Assembly: GCA_033762735.1 (NCBI GenBank)
Contig: JANRLJ010000179.1
Location: forward strand, 1 to 64,000
Source of the DNA: JANRLJ01 sp033762735
GTDB lineage: Bacteria > Chloroflexota > Anaerolineae > Aggregatilineales > Phototrophicaceae
Reading direction: 5' to 3'
Length of the DNA stretch: 64,000 bases
Shown: positions 1-7,700 of the stretch, piece after piece
How the letters are laid out: every line of letters starts with the position of its first letter
Position numbering within the stretch: the stretch's first letter is position 1
The notes under the pieces: model-generated
Seen by the model: only the letters and a program-made list of their open reading frames with translations
What the model was told of the DNA's origin: nothing
Databases searched by the model: none
Translations under genes and position numbers: made by a program

Positions 1-1209
1 GATGTGACCGACATCGGGCAAGTGCTTACGCCGACGGTCTACTTCGCCAGTGCCAGCTATGGAGAACGCGGCGGGGCAGGGGTACAGATCACGGGCAGTC
101 ACCTGGACACGCGCTACAACGGCATCAAGATGGCCTATGGCAAACTGGCGCTGGCGGGCGACCAGATTCAGGACTTGCTCCGCATCATTGACACGGAAGC
201 CTTCGTCACGGGCAGCGGCACGCTGTCGCAGGACTATGACACGATCCACAAGCACATGGAAAAGATCAGCAGTATGGTGTCCTTTGCCAAGCCGCTGACC
301 GTTGTGCTGGACGCGGGCAATGGGCTTTCGGGAACCTATGTGCCGCCCATTCTGGAAAAGCTCGGCGTCAAAGTCCACTGCATATACTGTGAATCGGACG
401 GGACGTATCCCAACCATCTGCCGAACCCCGAAGACCCTGAAATGACCAAAGAACTGGAAGCGAAGGTGGTCGAACTCGGTGCAGACCTGGGGCTGGCCTT
501 CGACGGCGATTCCGACCGCTGCGGCTTCATCGACAATCACGGGCATCATATCGCGGCGGATCGTCTGCTGGCTCTGCTGGCGCGGGATATGCTCTCGCGT
601 CACCCCGGAACACCCGTTGTCTTCGATGTGAAGGCGTCACAGGCGCTTCCCGATGAAATCAAGAAGTACGGCGGTGTCCCGGTGATGTGGAAGGCGGGGC
701 ACAGCCTGATGAAGCAGAAGATGAACGAAATCGGCTCGCTGCTGGGTGGTGAAGTGAGCGGGCATCTGTTTGTTGGCGAAAATTACTATGGCTTTGATGA
801 TGCGCCGCTGGTAGCGCTCAAGACTTTAGAGATTATCTCTAAGAGCGACAGGACCATCGCGGAAATCTTCGATGAAGTGCCCAAACTGGTCGCCACACCC
901 GAAATCATCCTGTCCGCGCCGGACTCGGTGAAGTTCGAGATCATTGAGGAAATCCAGCAGGAACTCGCCAGGAATTTCGAGGTGGTCACGGTGGATGGAG
1001 CGCGGGCGGTCTTCGAGAATGGCTGGGGATTGGTGCGCGCCAGCAACACACAGCCCGCTATTACGCTGCGATTTGAAGCCTACACGCGAGAGCAAATTCT
1101 GGAATATATGGGGCGCTTTAAGGAACTGCTCAACAAGCACCCGGAAATCGACCAGGAAAAGTTTGATCTCGTCATCGAAACCTTCAAGGCCGAAGAAGCC
1201 GCACACTAA
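1..1209 (+). CDS. Phosphohexomutase (phosphomannomutase/phosphoglucomutase), 5' end cut by window
   Basis: This is the C-terminal part, about 400 residues, of an alpha-D-phosphohexomutase that interconverts hexose 1- and 6-phosphates for nucleotide-sugar and glycan synthesis. The reading frame is open to base 1, so the true start lies outside the window. Visible family motifs are the phosphoserine loop TGSHLD (Ser codon at 97-99, in place of the usual TASHNP), followed by YNGIK, the metal-binding loop DGDSDR at 502-519, the sugar-recognition loop GGEVSGH near 746-766, and the C-terminal phosphate-binding segment RASNTQPAITLR near 1036-1074. All four functional loops are present, so the enzyme should be active. 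Sugar specificity (mannose or glucose) cannot be read from sequence alone. It could feed the glycan operon encoded further along, but that is inference. Confidence 0.93.
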   Translation, partial: DVTDIGQVLTPTVYFASASYGERGGAGVQITGSHLDTRYNGIKMAYGKLALAGDQIQDLLRIIDTEAFVTGSGTLSQDYDTIHKHMEKISSMVSFAKPLTVVLDAGNGLSGTYVPPILEKLGVKVHCIYCESDGTYPNHLPNPEDPEMTKELEAKVVELGADLGLAFDGDSDRCGFIDNHGHHIAADRLLALLARDMLSRHPGTPVVFDVKASQALPDEIKKYGGVPVMWKAGHSLMKQKMNEIGSLLGGEVSGHLFVGENYYGFDDAPLVALKTLEIISKSDRTIAEIFDEVPKLVATPEIILSAPDSVKFEIIEEIQQELARNFEVVTVDGARAVFENGWGLVRASNTQPAITLRFEAYTREQILEYMGRFKELLNKHPEIDQEKFDLVIETFKAEEAAH

Positions 1210-1232
1210 CCACCGAAGATGCCTGTAACCAG

Positions 1233-1257
1233 CAGGGGGCACCGACCCCCTGTTTTC
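1233..1257 (+). terminator. Intrinsic terminator of the phosphohexomutase gene
   Basis: A perfect 7-bp stem CAGGGGG/CCCCCTG with a 6-base loop is followed directly by TTTT on the plus strand, 23 bases after the phosphohexomutase stop codon. This is a classic Rho-independent layout. Confidence 0.8.
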
Positions 1258-1315
1258 GTATCGCACAACGTCGCCGTCACATTATGCCCGCTGTAAAAAG
1301 AGAGGGTGTTTGTTC

Positions 1316-2038
1316 GTGGACGCATTTGCAGACGATCATTTTCAACAGATTTATGTCAGTAAAGCCGCGCAGTACGATGCGCTTGTCAGTGCCGAAGACT
1401 ATCAGGGAAATTTGCTGCCTGCCCTGGACGCCATTCGTCCGCTGGCCGGGCTGGAGGTGGTGGAGTTCGGCGCGGGCACAGGCCGCTTAACCAGACTGCT
1501 TGCACCAATCGTTAAGTTCATCCGTGCTTATGATGGCTCTGCTCACATGCTGGGGACTGCCGCCCAGCGCCTCGGCGAGATGGGGCTGGTCAACTGGACG
1601 GTGACGCAGGCCGATAACCGCACCATTCCGGCGGAGGATGCCAGCGCCGATCTTGCGATTGCAGGCTGGACGTTCGGCCATTCCGTCGCCTGGTATCCCG
1701 ACCTGTGGCAGGAAGAAATCGGGCGGATGCTGGCGGAGATGCAGCGCATTCTGCGACCTGATGGCACCATGATTATTCTGGAAACGCTCGGCACCGGGCG
1801 GGAAACGCCTGCGCCGCCTACACCCGGCCTGGCCGCTTACTATAGCTGGCTGGAAGACGCGCAGCAGTTCACAATGCGCTGGGTGCGGACGGATTATCAG
1901 TTTACGTCGGTGGCAGAAGCCGAGCAACTTACCCGCTTTTTCTTTGGTGATGCACTGGCAGATCGCGTCCTGAGTGAAGGAATGCTGATCCTGCCGGAAT
2001 GTACCGGAATCTGGTCACGACAGAAAACCCTGGAATAG
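1316..2038 (+). CDS. Class I SAM-dependent methyltransferase
   Basis: A soluble protein of about 240 residues with a Rossmann methyltransferase core. Motif I is VEFGAGTGRL (residues 49-58), followed by an acidic strand end near YDGS and a motif-IV-like LAIAGWTFGH. Substrate is unknown. The GTG at 1316 is preferred because an AGAGGG Shine-Dalgarno at about 1300-1305 sits 10 bases upstream; a TTG at 1310 in the same frame is possible but too close. The gene follows the phosphohexomutase terminator, so it is probably transcribed alone. It ends one base from the convergent ribF stop codon. Confidence 0.8.
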   Translation: MDAFADDHFQQIYVSKAAQYDALVSAEDYQGNLLPALDAIRPLAGLEVVEFGAGTGRLTRLLAPIVKFIRAYDGSAHMLGTAAQRLGEMGLVNWTVTQADNRTIPAEDASADLAIAGWTFGHSVAWYPDLWQEEIGRMLAEMQRILRPDGTMIILETLGTGRETPAPPTPGLAAYYSWLEDAQQFTMRWVRTDYQFTSVAEAEQLTRFFFGDALADRVLSEGMLILPECTGIWSRQKTLE

Positions 2039-2039
2039 C

Positions 2040-2975
2040 TCAGACGGTTTCCGCGTTCAGATAATCCCGCGCCGCCTGGGCATCCAGCACGATCTGCGCC
2101 ATGAGTTCCTGAATACCGTTGAATTTCTTTTCCGGTCGCAGTCGCTTGTCAAAACTGACCGCAAGGGTTTTGCCGTAGATGTCGCGGTTGAAGTCCAGCA
2201 AATGCGCTTCGACCGTGACGTTCTGCCCGGCGAATGTTGGCCGTACTCCAATATTCGTCACGGCCATCAGGCGTTCGCCTTCAAGCGTTGCCCATCCGGC
2301 ATAAACACCATTGGCGGGCAAAACCTGCTCCTCCCACACCGCGATATTGGCGGTCGGGAAGCCGATGGTGCGCCCGCGCTGGTCGCCGCGCACAACCTCA
2401 CCGCTGACCGAGAACGCGCGCCCCAAAAGCCCGCCGACTTCTTCGACCTCACCCGCTTCCAGCCGTTCCCGGATGCGCGTGCTGCTGATGGATTCGTGAT
2501 CGTTCTCGGTCTGCACCAGTTCGACGGTATGCACCGAAAAGCCTTTGGTCGCCCCCTGCTGTCGCAGAAAATCGACATTCCCCTCGCGCTTGTATCCCAT
2601 TGCAAAATCCGCGCCCACCCACAGCGCGTTCAGTTGCAGATGCTTCACCAGCTGATCGACAAAATCGGCGGCGCGGATATGGCGGGTGGTTTCGTTAAAG
2701 GGATGGGTCACGACTGTATCGACACCGAGCTTTATCAACTGGACGGCGCGTTCCTCTGGGGTGGTGAGGTAATAACGCCCCTGCAGGCCGCGCAGGACAA
2801 TATCGGGATGGGGGAAGAAGGTCAGTATAACCGGGAGGCGGTCAGTGGAATGGGCTTCCTGCACCAACTGACGAATTAAATGGGCATGGCCGCGATGAAC
2901 ACCGTCAAAGACACCAATCGTGACAATCGAAGGTTTAGAAAGCTGAGCATTCGTCAGGTCGTAAATATGGTTCAT
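2040..2975 (-). CDS. ribF: Bifunctional riboflavin kinase/FAD synthetase
   Basis: A 311-residue protein of normal RibF length that makes FMN and FAD from riboflavin in the cytosol. The N-terminal nucleotidyltransferase domain carries FDGVHRGH (residues 23-30, the adenylyl-transfer HxGH-type motif) and a SSTRIRERL segment. The C-terminal flavokinase domain carries GFPTANI (about 205-211) and GVYAGWA. The frame is open far upstream into truB, but similarity to RibF begins at the ATG at 2975 (MNHIYDL), so the longer start is rejected. It is the last gene of the nusA-infB-truB cluster, 55 bases after truB. A truB-ribF order is common in bacteria. Confidence 0.93.
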   Translation of the reverse strand: MNHIYDLTNAQLSKPSIVTIGVFDGVHRGHAHLIRQLVQEAHSTDRLPVILTFFPHPDIVLRGLQGRYYLTTPEERAVQLIKLGVDTVVTHPFNETTRHIRAADFVDQLVKHLQLNALWVGADFAMGYKREGNVDFLRQQGATKGFSVHTVELVQTENDHESISSTRIRERLEAGEVEEVGGLLGRAFSVSGEVVRGDQRGRTIGFPTANIAVWEEQVLPANGVYAGWATLEGERLMAVTNIGVRPTFAGQNVTVEAHLLDFNRDIYGKTLAVSFDKRLRPEKKFNGIQELMAQIVLDAQAARDYLNAETV

Positions 2976-3030
2976 AAATGTAATGTTAAGGCCAGTTCTG
3001 GTGCAGGATGAAGGATAGCTGCGCTTCTGA

Positions 3031-3921
3031 TTATTCCTCGCCCAAGAATACCTTATGAGGTTTCCAGAATCCATCGTCCGCTTGCAGCAGCGCCAGCAGT
3101 GCGCCATCGGCAGCATAAGCACGGGCGAAACCTTCCGCGGCAAGCGCAACGCTGCGCGGGCTGCGTCCATGCCGTACATGGTCTTCATCCACCGGGTCAA
3201 GATCAACACGCGGCAGATGGAGCACTGCGGTATCGGATGACAAAACGAAACGTGTCCAATCCGGATTATCCAGCAGGGCGTCAAGGGAAGCGCTTCTTTC
3301 CAGGGTAAACAGGCCGCTGGCCGTCCGTACCAGCCCCGCCAGATGTGCGCCGACACCCAACGCCAGCCCCAGATCGTGCGCGAGGCTGCGAATATAGGTG
3401 CCTGCGCTGCATGTTATCTCCAGCACACACCGTGGCGGCTGCCAATCCCTCATCTCAATACTGTGGATCGTGACGCGGCGCGGTGTCAGTTCGACGGTCT
3501 GGCCGCTGCGGGCGATTTCGTACAGCTTGCGCCCATCTTTCTTGATGGCGCTGTAAAGCGGGGGGAGCTGGTCGATTTCGCCGATGAAGACAGACAACGC
3601 CTCGTTCACCATGTCAGGCGTGATGTGACCGATGTCACGCTGTTTGGTGGCTTCACCCTCGGCATCATAGGTGGTTGTTTCCACGCCAAGATGCACGATG
3701 GCCTGGTAGCATTTGGTGGAGTTCATGGCGTATTCGCTGAGCCGTGTCGCCGAACCGAGACAGATGACCAGAACACCTGTCGCCAGTGGGTCGAGTGTTC
3801 CGGCGTGGCCGACCTTTTTGATGCTCAGGCCACGCCGGATTTTGTTCACCACGTCATGACTGGTAAGCCGCAGCGGTTTATCGATGTTGAGGAAACCGGA
3901 AATGGAGACGCGCTCAGGCAA
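3031..3921 (-). CDS. truB: tRNA pseudouridine(55) synthase
   Basis: A 296-residue enzyme that makes pseudouridine 55 in the T-loop of tRNAs. The catalytic motif GHAGTLDPLATGVL is intact with nucleophile Asp44, preceded by the TruB KP motif (NIDKPLRLTS). A short C-terminal PUA-like region completes the protein. Translation seems to begin at TTG 3921, which has an AGGGGAAG Shine-Dalgarno 8 bases upstream and overlaps the end of nrnA by 8 bases, suggesting translational coupling. It sits between nrnA and ribF. Confidence 0.93.
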   Translation of the reverse strand: MPERVSISGFLNIDKPLRLTSHDVVNKIRRGLSIKKVGHAGTLDPLATGVLVICLGSATRLSEYAMNSTKCYQAIVHLGVETTTYDAEGEATKQRDIGHITPDMVNEALSVFIGEIDQLPPLYSAIKKDGRKLYEIARSGQTVELTPRRVTIHSIEMRDWQPPRCVLEITCSAGTYIRSLAHDLGLALGVGAHLAGLVRTASGLFTLERSASLDALLDNPDWTRFVLSSDTAVLHLPRVDLDPVDEDHVRHGRSPRSVALAAEGFARAYAADGALLALLQADDGFWKPHKVFLGEE

Positions 3922-4915
3922 TGGTCAGCTTCCCCTGTCGCGCTGTCTGAATCAGTAATGGGAGTACCTGCTTACGTGCGGCTTCCAGCGGGCCGTCGAT
4001 GGTCGCGCCGGACGCCTGCTTATGCCCGCCGCCGCCCAATGAAAAGGCGACTTTGCTCACGTCAAAGCCGGGCTTGCTGCGAAAGCTGAGTTCAACCCGG
4101 CCTTCGGGTGTTTCCTTAAAGACCGCCGCGATCATGGCCTGATTGACCTTAATCAAAAACTGCACCAGGCCGCCATCGGTGGTATCCAGCAGTCCGGCGC
4201 GTTTGATATCGTCCTGCGTCACCTGGGCGATCACCACGCCACCCTCGTACAGTTCGACGGTGGTCAGGGCATGCTTCCAGAGTGTTACCACCTGGAAGTC
4301 GCGATTATCCAGCGTCTTTTCGCTGACCTCGGTCAGGGATGCCCCTGCTTCCATTAAGTGCTGCGCAATCTGGAGCGTTCGTGCGGTGACGTTGCTGGTG
4401 CGAAAACCGAGGGTGTCGGTCATCAACCCAGTCAGCAGGGGCAGCGCGACCTCGCGGGTCAGTGGGAAGTTCATGGCTTGCAGCCAGTCGAAGACAACTT
4501 CGGTGGCAGAGACGGCGGTCGGCACGACGAGGTGAATATCGCCGAACAGGGTGTTGGTGGCGTGATGGTCGAGGTTGATGACCTTCGCGCTGTTGGCACG
4601 ACCGTAAGCACCCACTTCCCCTGTGCGTGGCTCATCACTGGCATCAACGGAAATCATCAGATCCCACTGACCGTGTTCGAGCCTGCCGACGATGGTATCC
4701 GACCCCGGCAGGAACTTCACAAAATTGGGAACACCTTTATCGACGGCGCAATCCACCTGCTTTCCCATCGCACGGAGGGCGTTGGCGGTGCCCAGCAGGG
4801 AGCCAATTGCGTCCCCATCCGGGGAAACATGCGTCACCACGAGGATAGAGGCGGCAGACTGTACCGCCGCCTCTGCCTGCTGTGCCGCTTCCCGCACTGA
4901 CTCAGTCCAGTTCAT
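3914..4915 (-). CDS. nrnA: DHH/DHHA1 phosphoesterase, NrnA type (oligoribonuclease / pAp phosphatase)
   Basis: A protein of about 333 residues belonging to the bifunctional oligoribonuclease and 3'-phosphoadenosine 5'-phosphate phosphatase family, which degrades nano-RNAs to mononucleotides. Motif I is HVSPDGDAIGS, the DHH motif is LDHHATN (His117 region), and the C-terminal DHHA1 domain ends in the substrate-binding GGGGHKQASG. All metal-ligand motifs are present. An ATG at 4942 is in frame, but 4915 (MNWTESV) gives a smaller overlap (14 bases) with rbfA and better matches the family N-terminus. Location between rbfA and truB is the usual context for nrnA in Gram-positives and Chloroflexota. 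Confidence 0.9.
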   Translation of the reverse strand: MNWTESVREAAQQAEAAVQSAASILVVTHVSPDGDAIGSLLGTANALRAMGKQVDCAVDKGVPNFVKFLPGSDTIVGRLEHGQWDLMISVDASDEPRTGEVGAYGRANSAKVINLDHHATNTLFGDIHLVVPTAVSATEVVFDWLQAMNFPLTREVALPLLTGLMTDTLGFRTSNVTARTLQIAQHLMEAGASLTEVSEKTLDNRDFQVVTLWKHALTTVELYEGGVVIAQVTQDDIKRAGLLDTTDGGLVQFLIKVNQAMIAAVFKETPEGRVELSFRSKPGFDVSKVAFSLGGGGHKQASGATIDGPLEAARKQVLPLLIQTARQGKLTIA

Positions 4916-5321
4916 CGAATTCTGCGTAGGGGCCGTCGTCAAAATCGAATTCCTCGTCGTCCGTATCCGGTTCCGTCGGCGGTGGGATTTCCAGCTTAGA
5001 GATAATCTGGTTCATCCGTTCGCCCCGTTCCAGGGTCGCATCCCAGTGAAAGTGCAGTTCTGGCGTGTTGCGGACGCGAATGCGCTTACCGACCTCTCGC
5101 CGCAGGAAACCATTGGCGCGCTTCAGCCCGGTCATCACGTCTTTTTCGCGCGACTCATCACCGAGCGCGTTGACGTAAATGTCCGCGAACATCAGCTCCG
5201 GGTCGAGCTTCACCTCGGTCACCGTCACACCGCTCAGGCGTGGGTCAGACACTTCCCGCAGCAGCAGCTCACTCAGGATGAGCCGGATGCGGTCGTTCAT
5301 ACGATCCTGCTTGATGGACAT
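4902..5321 (-). CDS. rbfA: 30S ribosome-binding factor RbfA
   Basis: A 139-residue protein of the KH-fold RbfA family, which assists late 16S rRNA maturation. Characteristic features are the N-terminal RIRLILSELLLREVSDPR, the GVTVTEVKLDPELMFADIYV strand-helix, and the GLKRANGFLRREVGKRI helix ending in RNTPELHF. An acidic tail (PDTDDEEFDFDDG) extends beyond the core fold. It starts 3 bases after the infB stop codon, and its end overlaps nrnA, so it is tightly coupled on both sides. Confidence 0.93.
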   Translation of the reverse strand: MSIKQDRMNDRIRLILSELLLREVSDPRLSGVTVTEVKLDPELMFADIYVNALGDESREKDVMTGLKRANGFLRREVGKRIRVRNTPELHFHWDATLERGERMNQIISKLEIPPPTEPDTDDEEFDFDDGPYAEFDELD

Positions 5322-5324
5322 CGC

Positions 5325-7130
5325 TTAATTCACCCGCTCCATCACGAAAAACTCCAGGCGGTCACCGCGCTGGAACTCGTTAAAGCCGTCGATGCTGATA
5401 CCGCACTCGAAGCCCTGGCGCACCTCACGCACGTCGTCCTTTTCGCGCTTGAGCGACCCGACCGACATGCCTTCGGCGATGACCTGATTGCCACGACGGA
5501 TGTTGACCTTCGCATTACGGCGTAGTTCGCCATCCACCACATAGCTGCCTGCCACCTGGCCGATGCGAGAGATGTTGAAGACAGCGCGGACTTCCGCCAC
5601 ACCAATCACTTTTGGCGCGAACTTCGGTTCCAGCAGCCCCTTGAGCGCCAGTTCCATGTCTTCCAGCAGTTTGTAAATCACGGTATAGCGGCGGATGTCA
5701 ACGCCCTGGGAGTCGGCGGAACGACGGGCGGCGTTATCCACGCCCACGTTAAAGGCCAGGATGATCGCGCCGGAAGCACTGGCAAGCATGACGTCGTTTT
5801 CGCTGATGTTGCCCACTTCTGAGGCGAGAATACGCAGTTTGATGCCTTCGTCATTCTTGCCGGAGAGGTTCTTCAACTGCTCGACAACCGGTTCGAGCGA
5901 CCCCTGCACGTCGGCCTTGACGATCAGGTTGAGTTCCTTGTTGTCCGCGTTGTTGAACTGCGCGAACACATCTTCCAGGCTGAAGACACGGGCGGGCTGT
6001 GCCTGTGCCGCGCGGGTGGCTTCGGTGCGGTCTTCCACGATGCCGCGCGCGATCTTCTCGTTCTTAACGCTTTCGAAGCTGTCGCCGGGCTGCGGCATCT
6101 CATTCAGACCGAGCACTGCTACAGGCATGGATGGGCCGGCCTCGTTGACCTGCTTGCCGCTGTCGTCGAACATGGCCTTGATGCGGCCATAGCTCTGCCC
6201 GACAATGATAATGTCTCCACGTCGCAGCGTACCATTCAGGACCAGCAGCGTGGCAATTGTGCCCCGGCTTGGCTCGACCTTCGCCTCGATCACCACACCC
6301 GCCGGATCGCTCTTGGGGTTGGCGACAATGCGGTTGTCGTCTGCGATCAGCAGAATCGCTTCCAGCAGGTCATCAATGCCCTGGTTCTGCACGGCAGCCA
6401 CAGGCACCATCAGCGTTTCGCCATCCCAGTCATCAGGGACGAGGCCGAGATCGTTCAGCCCCTGCTTCACGCGGTCGACGTTGGCGTTGCGCTTGTCGAT
6501 CTTGGTGATCGCCACCACAATCGGGATGTTAGCGGCGCGGGCATGGTTCAGCGCTTCGCGGGTAGTGGGCATGACACCATCGTCCGCCGCAACCACCAGA
6601 ATGGCAATATCAGCACCCTGTGCCCCACGTGCGCGCATGGCCGTGAACGCTTCGTGACCAGGTGTATCCAGAAAGGTGATCTGGCGTCCGTTATGATAGG
6701 CACGATAGGCGCCGATGTGCTGGGTGATTCCGCCCGCTTCCCCTTCAGCAACGTGTGTCTTGCGGATGGTATCGAGCAGGGTGGTTTTGCCGTGATCGAC
6801 GTGCCCCAGGATGGTCACAATTGGCGGGCGAATCAGCAGACTGTCCGCACGTTCCTTGGTGTAAATCTTACGCCAGGTCTGGGTACTGCTTTCCGCGCGT
6901 TTGCGCTCGGCTTCGACAGCGGCAGCAGCGCTGGAAGACTGGGCTTCGTAGCCCATTTCTTCGACCACGATGGCTGCGGTGTCATAGTCGATCTGCTGAT
7001 TGATCGACGCCATGACGCCGTTGGCAATCAGCTTTTTCATCACTTCAATTGGGCTGGCCCGGATCAGTTCGGCGAGTTCGCGAACAGTCAGAAAATCGGG
7101 GACGAGAACACTTTGTCTTTCCTGTGCCAT
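5325..7130 (-). CDS. infB: Translation initiation factor IF-2
   Basis: A 601-residue, compact IF-2 that positions fMet-tRNA on the 30S subunit. A single short IF2_N-like domain (residues 1-60) is followed by the GTPase domain: G1 GHVDHGKT (109-116), G3 DTPGHEAF (155-162), and G4 read as TKID instead of the usual NKxD. Domains II-IV follow, including the C2 fMet-tRNA-binding region. The ATG at 7130 is chosen over an in-frame upstream codon at 7184 because GGAGG lies 9 bases before it. The protein lacks the long N-terminal extension of proteobacterial IF-2. It is coupled to rbfA. Confidence 0.95.
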   Translation of the reverse strand: MAQERQSVLVPDFLTVRELAELIRASPIEVMKKLIANGVMASINQQIDYDTAAIVVEEMGYEAQSSSAAAAVEAERKRAESSTQTWRKIYTKERADSLLIRPPIVTILGHVDHGKTTLLDTIRKTHVAEGEAGGITQHIGAYRAYHNGRQITFLDTPGHEAFTAMRARGAQGADIAILVVAADDGVMPTTREALNHARAANIPIVVAITKIDKRNANVDRVKQGLNDLGLVPDDWDGETLMVPVAAVQNQGIDDLLEAILLIADDNRIVANPKSDPAGVVIEAKVEPSRGTIATLLVLNGTLRRGDIIIVGQSYGRIKAMFDDSGKQVNEAGPSMPVAVLGLNEMPQPGDSFESVKNEKIARGIVEDRTEATRAAQAQPARVFSLEDVFAQFNNADNKELNLIVKADVQGSLEPVVEQLKNLSGKNDEGIKLRILASEVGNISENDVMLASASGAIILAFNVGVDNAARRSADSQGVDIRRYTVIYKLLEDMELALKGLLEPKFAPKVIGVAEVRAVFNISRIGQVAGSYVVDGELRRNAKVNIRRGNQVIAEGMSVGSLKREKDDVREVRQGFECGISIDGFNEFQRGDRLEFFVMERVN

Positions 7131-7289
7131 AGAATATAGCCTCCACATTGGCGCGGCGGCGGACACAGGAAACAGAGACAGCACCAGAAGGGATGTACTC
7201 TTACATCGTGTCCACCGCGATTTGGGTATTCATCGGTTGGTTGGCAAATGCCGTTCGGATAACCGCATACAGGTTCATGATGACGGTCA

Positions 7290-7574
7290 TCACGACTGCG
7301 GCATTGCCGAAGACAGCCGTTCACGATCTTCAGTCGTGAGCGTTGTCTTTAAGGCTTTGTTGAGAATGTCCGTTTTCACAGCACGTTCCCAGCAACTCAA
7401 TCGGTCACATAAATAGGCCCCACGTCCGTTCATTTTACCACTGGGGTCAACCACCACACCAGTCTCAGTGCGAACGAGGCGAACGAGTGTGCGTTTGGCG
7501 TCCTTGCTCCGGCAAACGACACAGGTGCGTATCGGGACAGGTTTGCGATGTGGTTGGGTGGATTTCTCGGTCAT
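7290..7574 (-). CDS. ylxR: YlxR/RnpM family RNA-binding protein
   Basis: A 94-residue basic protein of the YlxR (DUF448) family, described as an RNase P modulator (RnpM) in Bacillus. The hallmark RTCVVCR (residues 16-22), the VRLVRTETG strand and the DPSGKMNGRGAYLC loop (residues 43-56) are all visible. ATG 7574 is chosen because an AAGAGG Shine-Dalgarno lies 7 bases upstream; an in-frame codon at 7613 has no such signal. It lies between nusA and infB as in most bacteria, but here a terminator-like hairpin precedes it and 159 bases separate it from infB. Confidence 0.9.
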   Translation of the reverse strand: MTEKSTQPHRKPVPIRTCVVCRSKDAKRTLVRLVRTETGVVVDPSGKMNGRGAYLCDRLSCWERAVKTDILNKALKTTLTTEDRERLSSAMPQS

Positions 7575-7651
7575 CGCGGCCTCTTCTTGCCAATATCGAC
7601 TCTTTAGACGCACTGTAAGTCATGATCTTACTTATTCTGTGAGATTTAAGC

Positions 7652-7676
7652 AAAAAAGGCGAGTGTGTCTCGCCTT
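7652..7676 (-). terminator. Intrinsic terminator or attenuator between nusA and ylxR
   Basis: On the minus strand, 8 bp of stem (AAGGCGAG/CTCGCCTT) with a 5-base loop is followed by six T residues, 25 bases after the nusA stop. It would end or reduce transcription before ylxR-infB-rbfA, so those genes need read-through or a promoter in 7575-7651. A weak candidate there is CTTACA, a 16-base spacer and GATATT. Confidence 0.75.
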
Positions 7677-7700
7677 CCTGCAACAATCCGTCTGGATTGC

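Noticed and set aside
2976..3356. N-terminal extension of RibF into truB
   Set aside because: The extra residues overlap truB and do not belong to RibF, whose family N-terminus begins at 2975.
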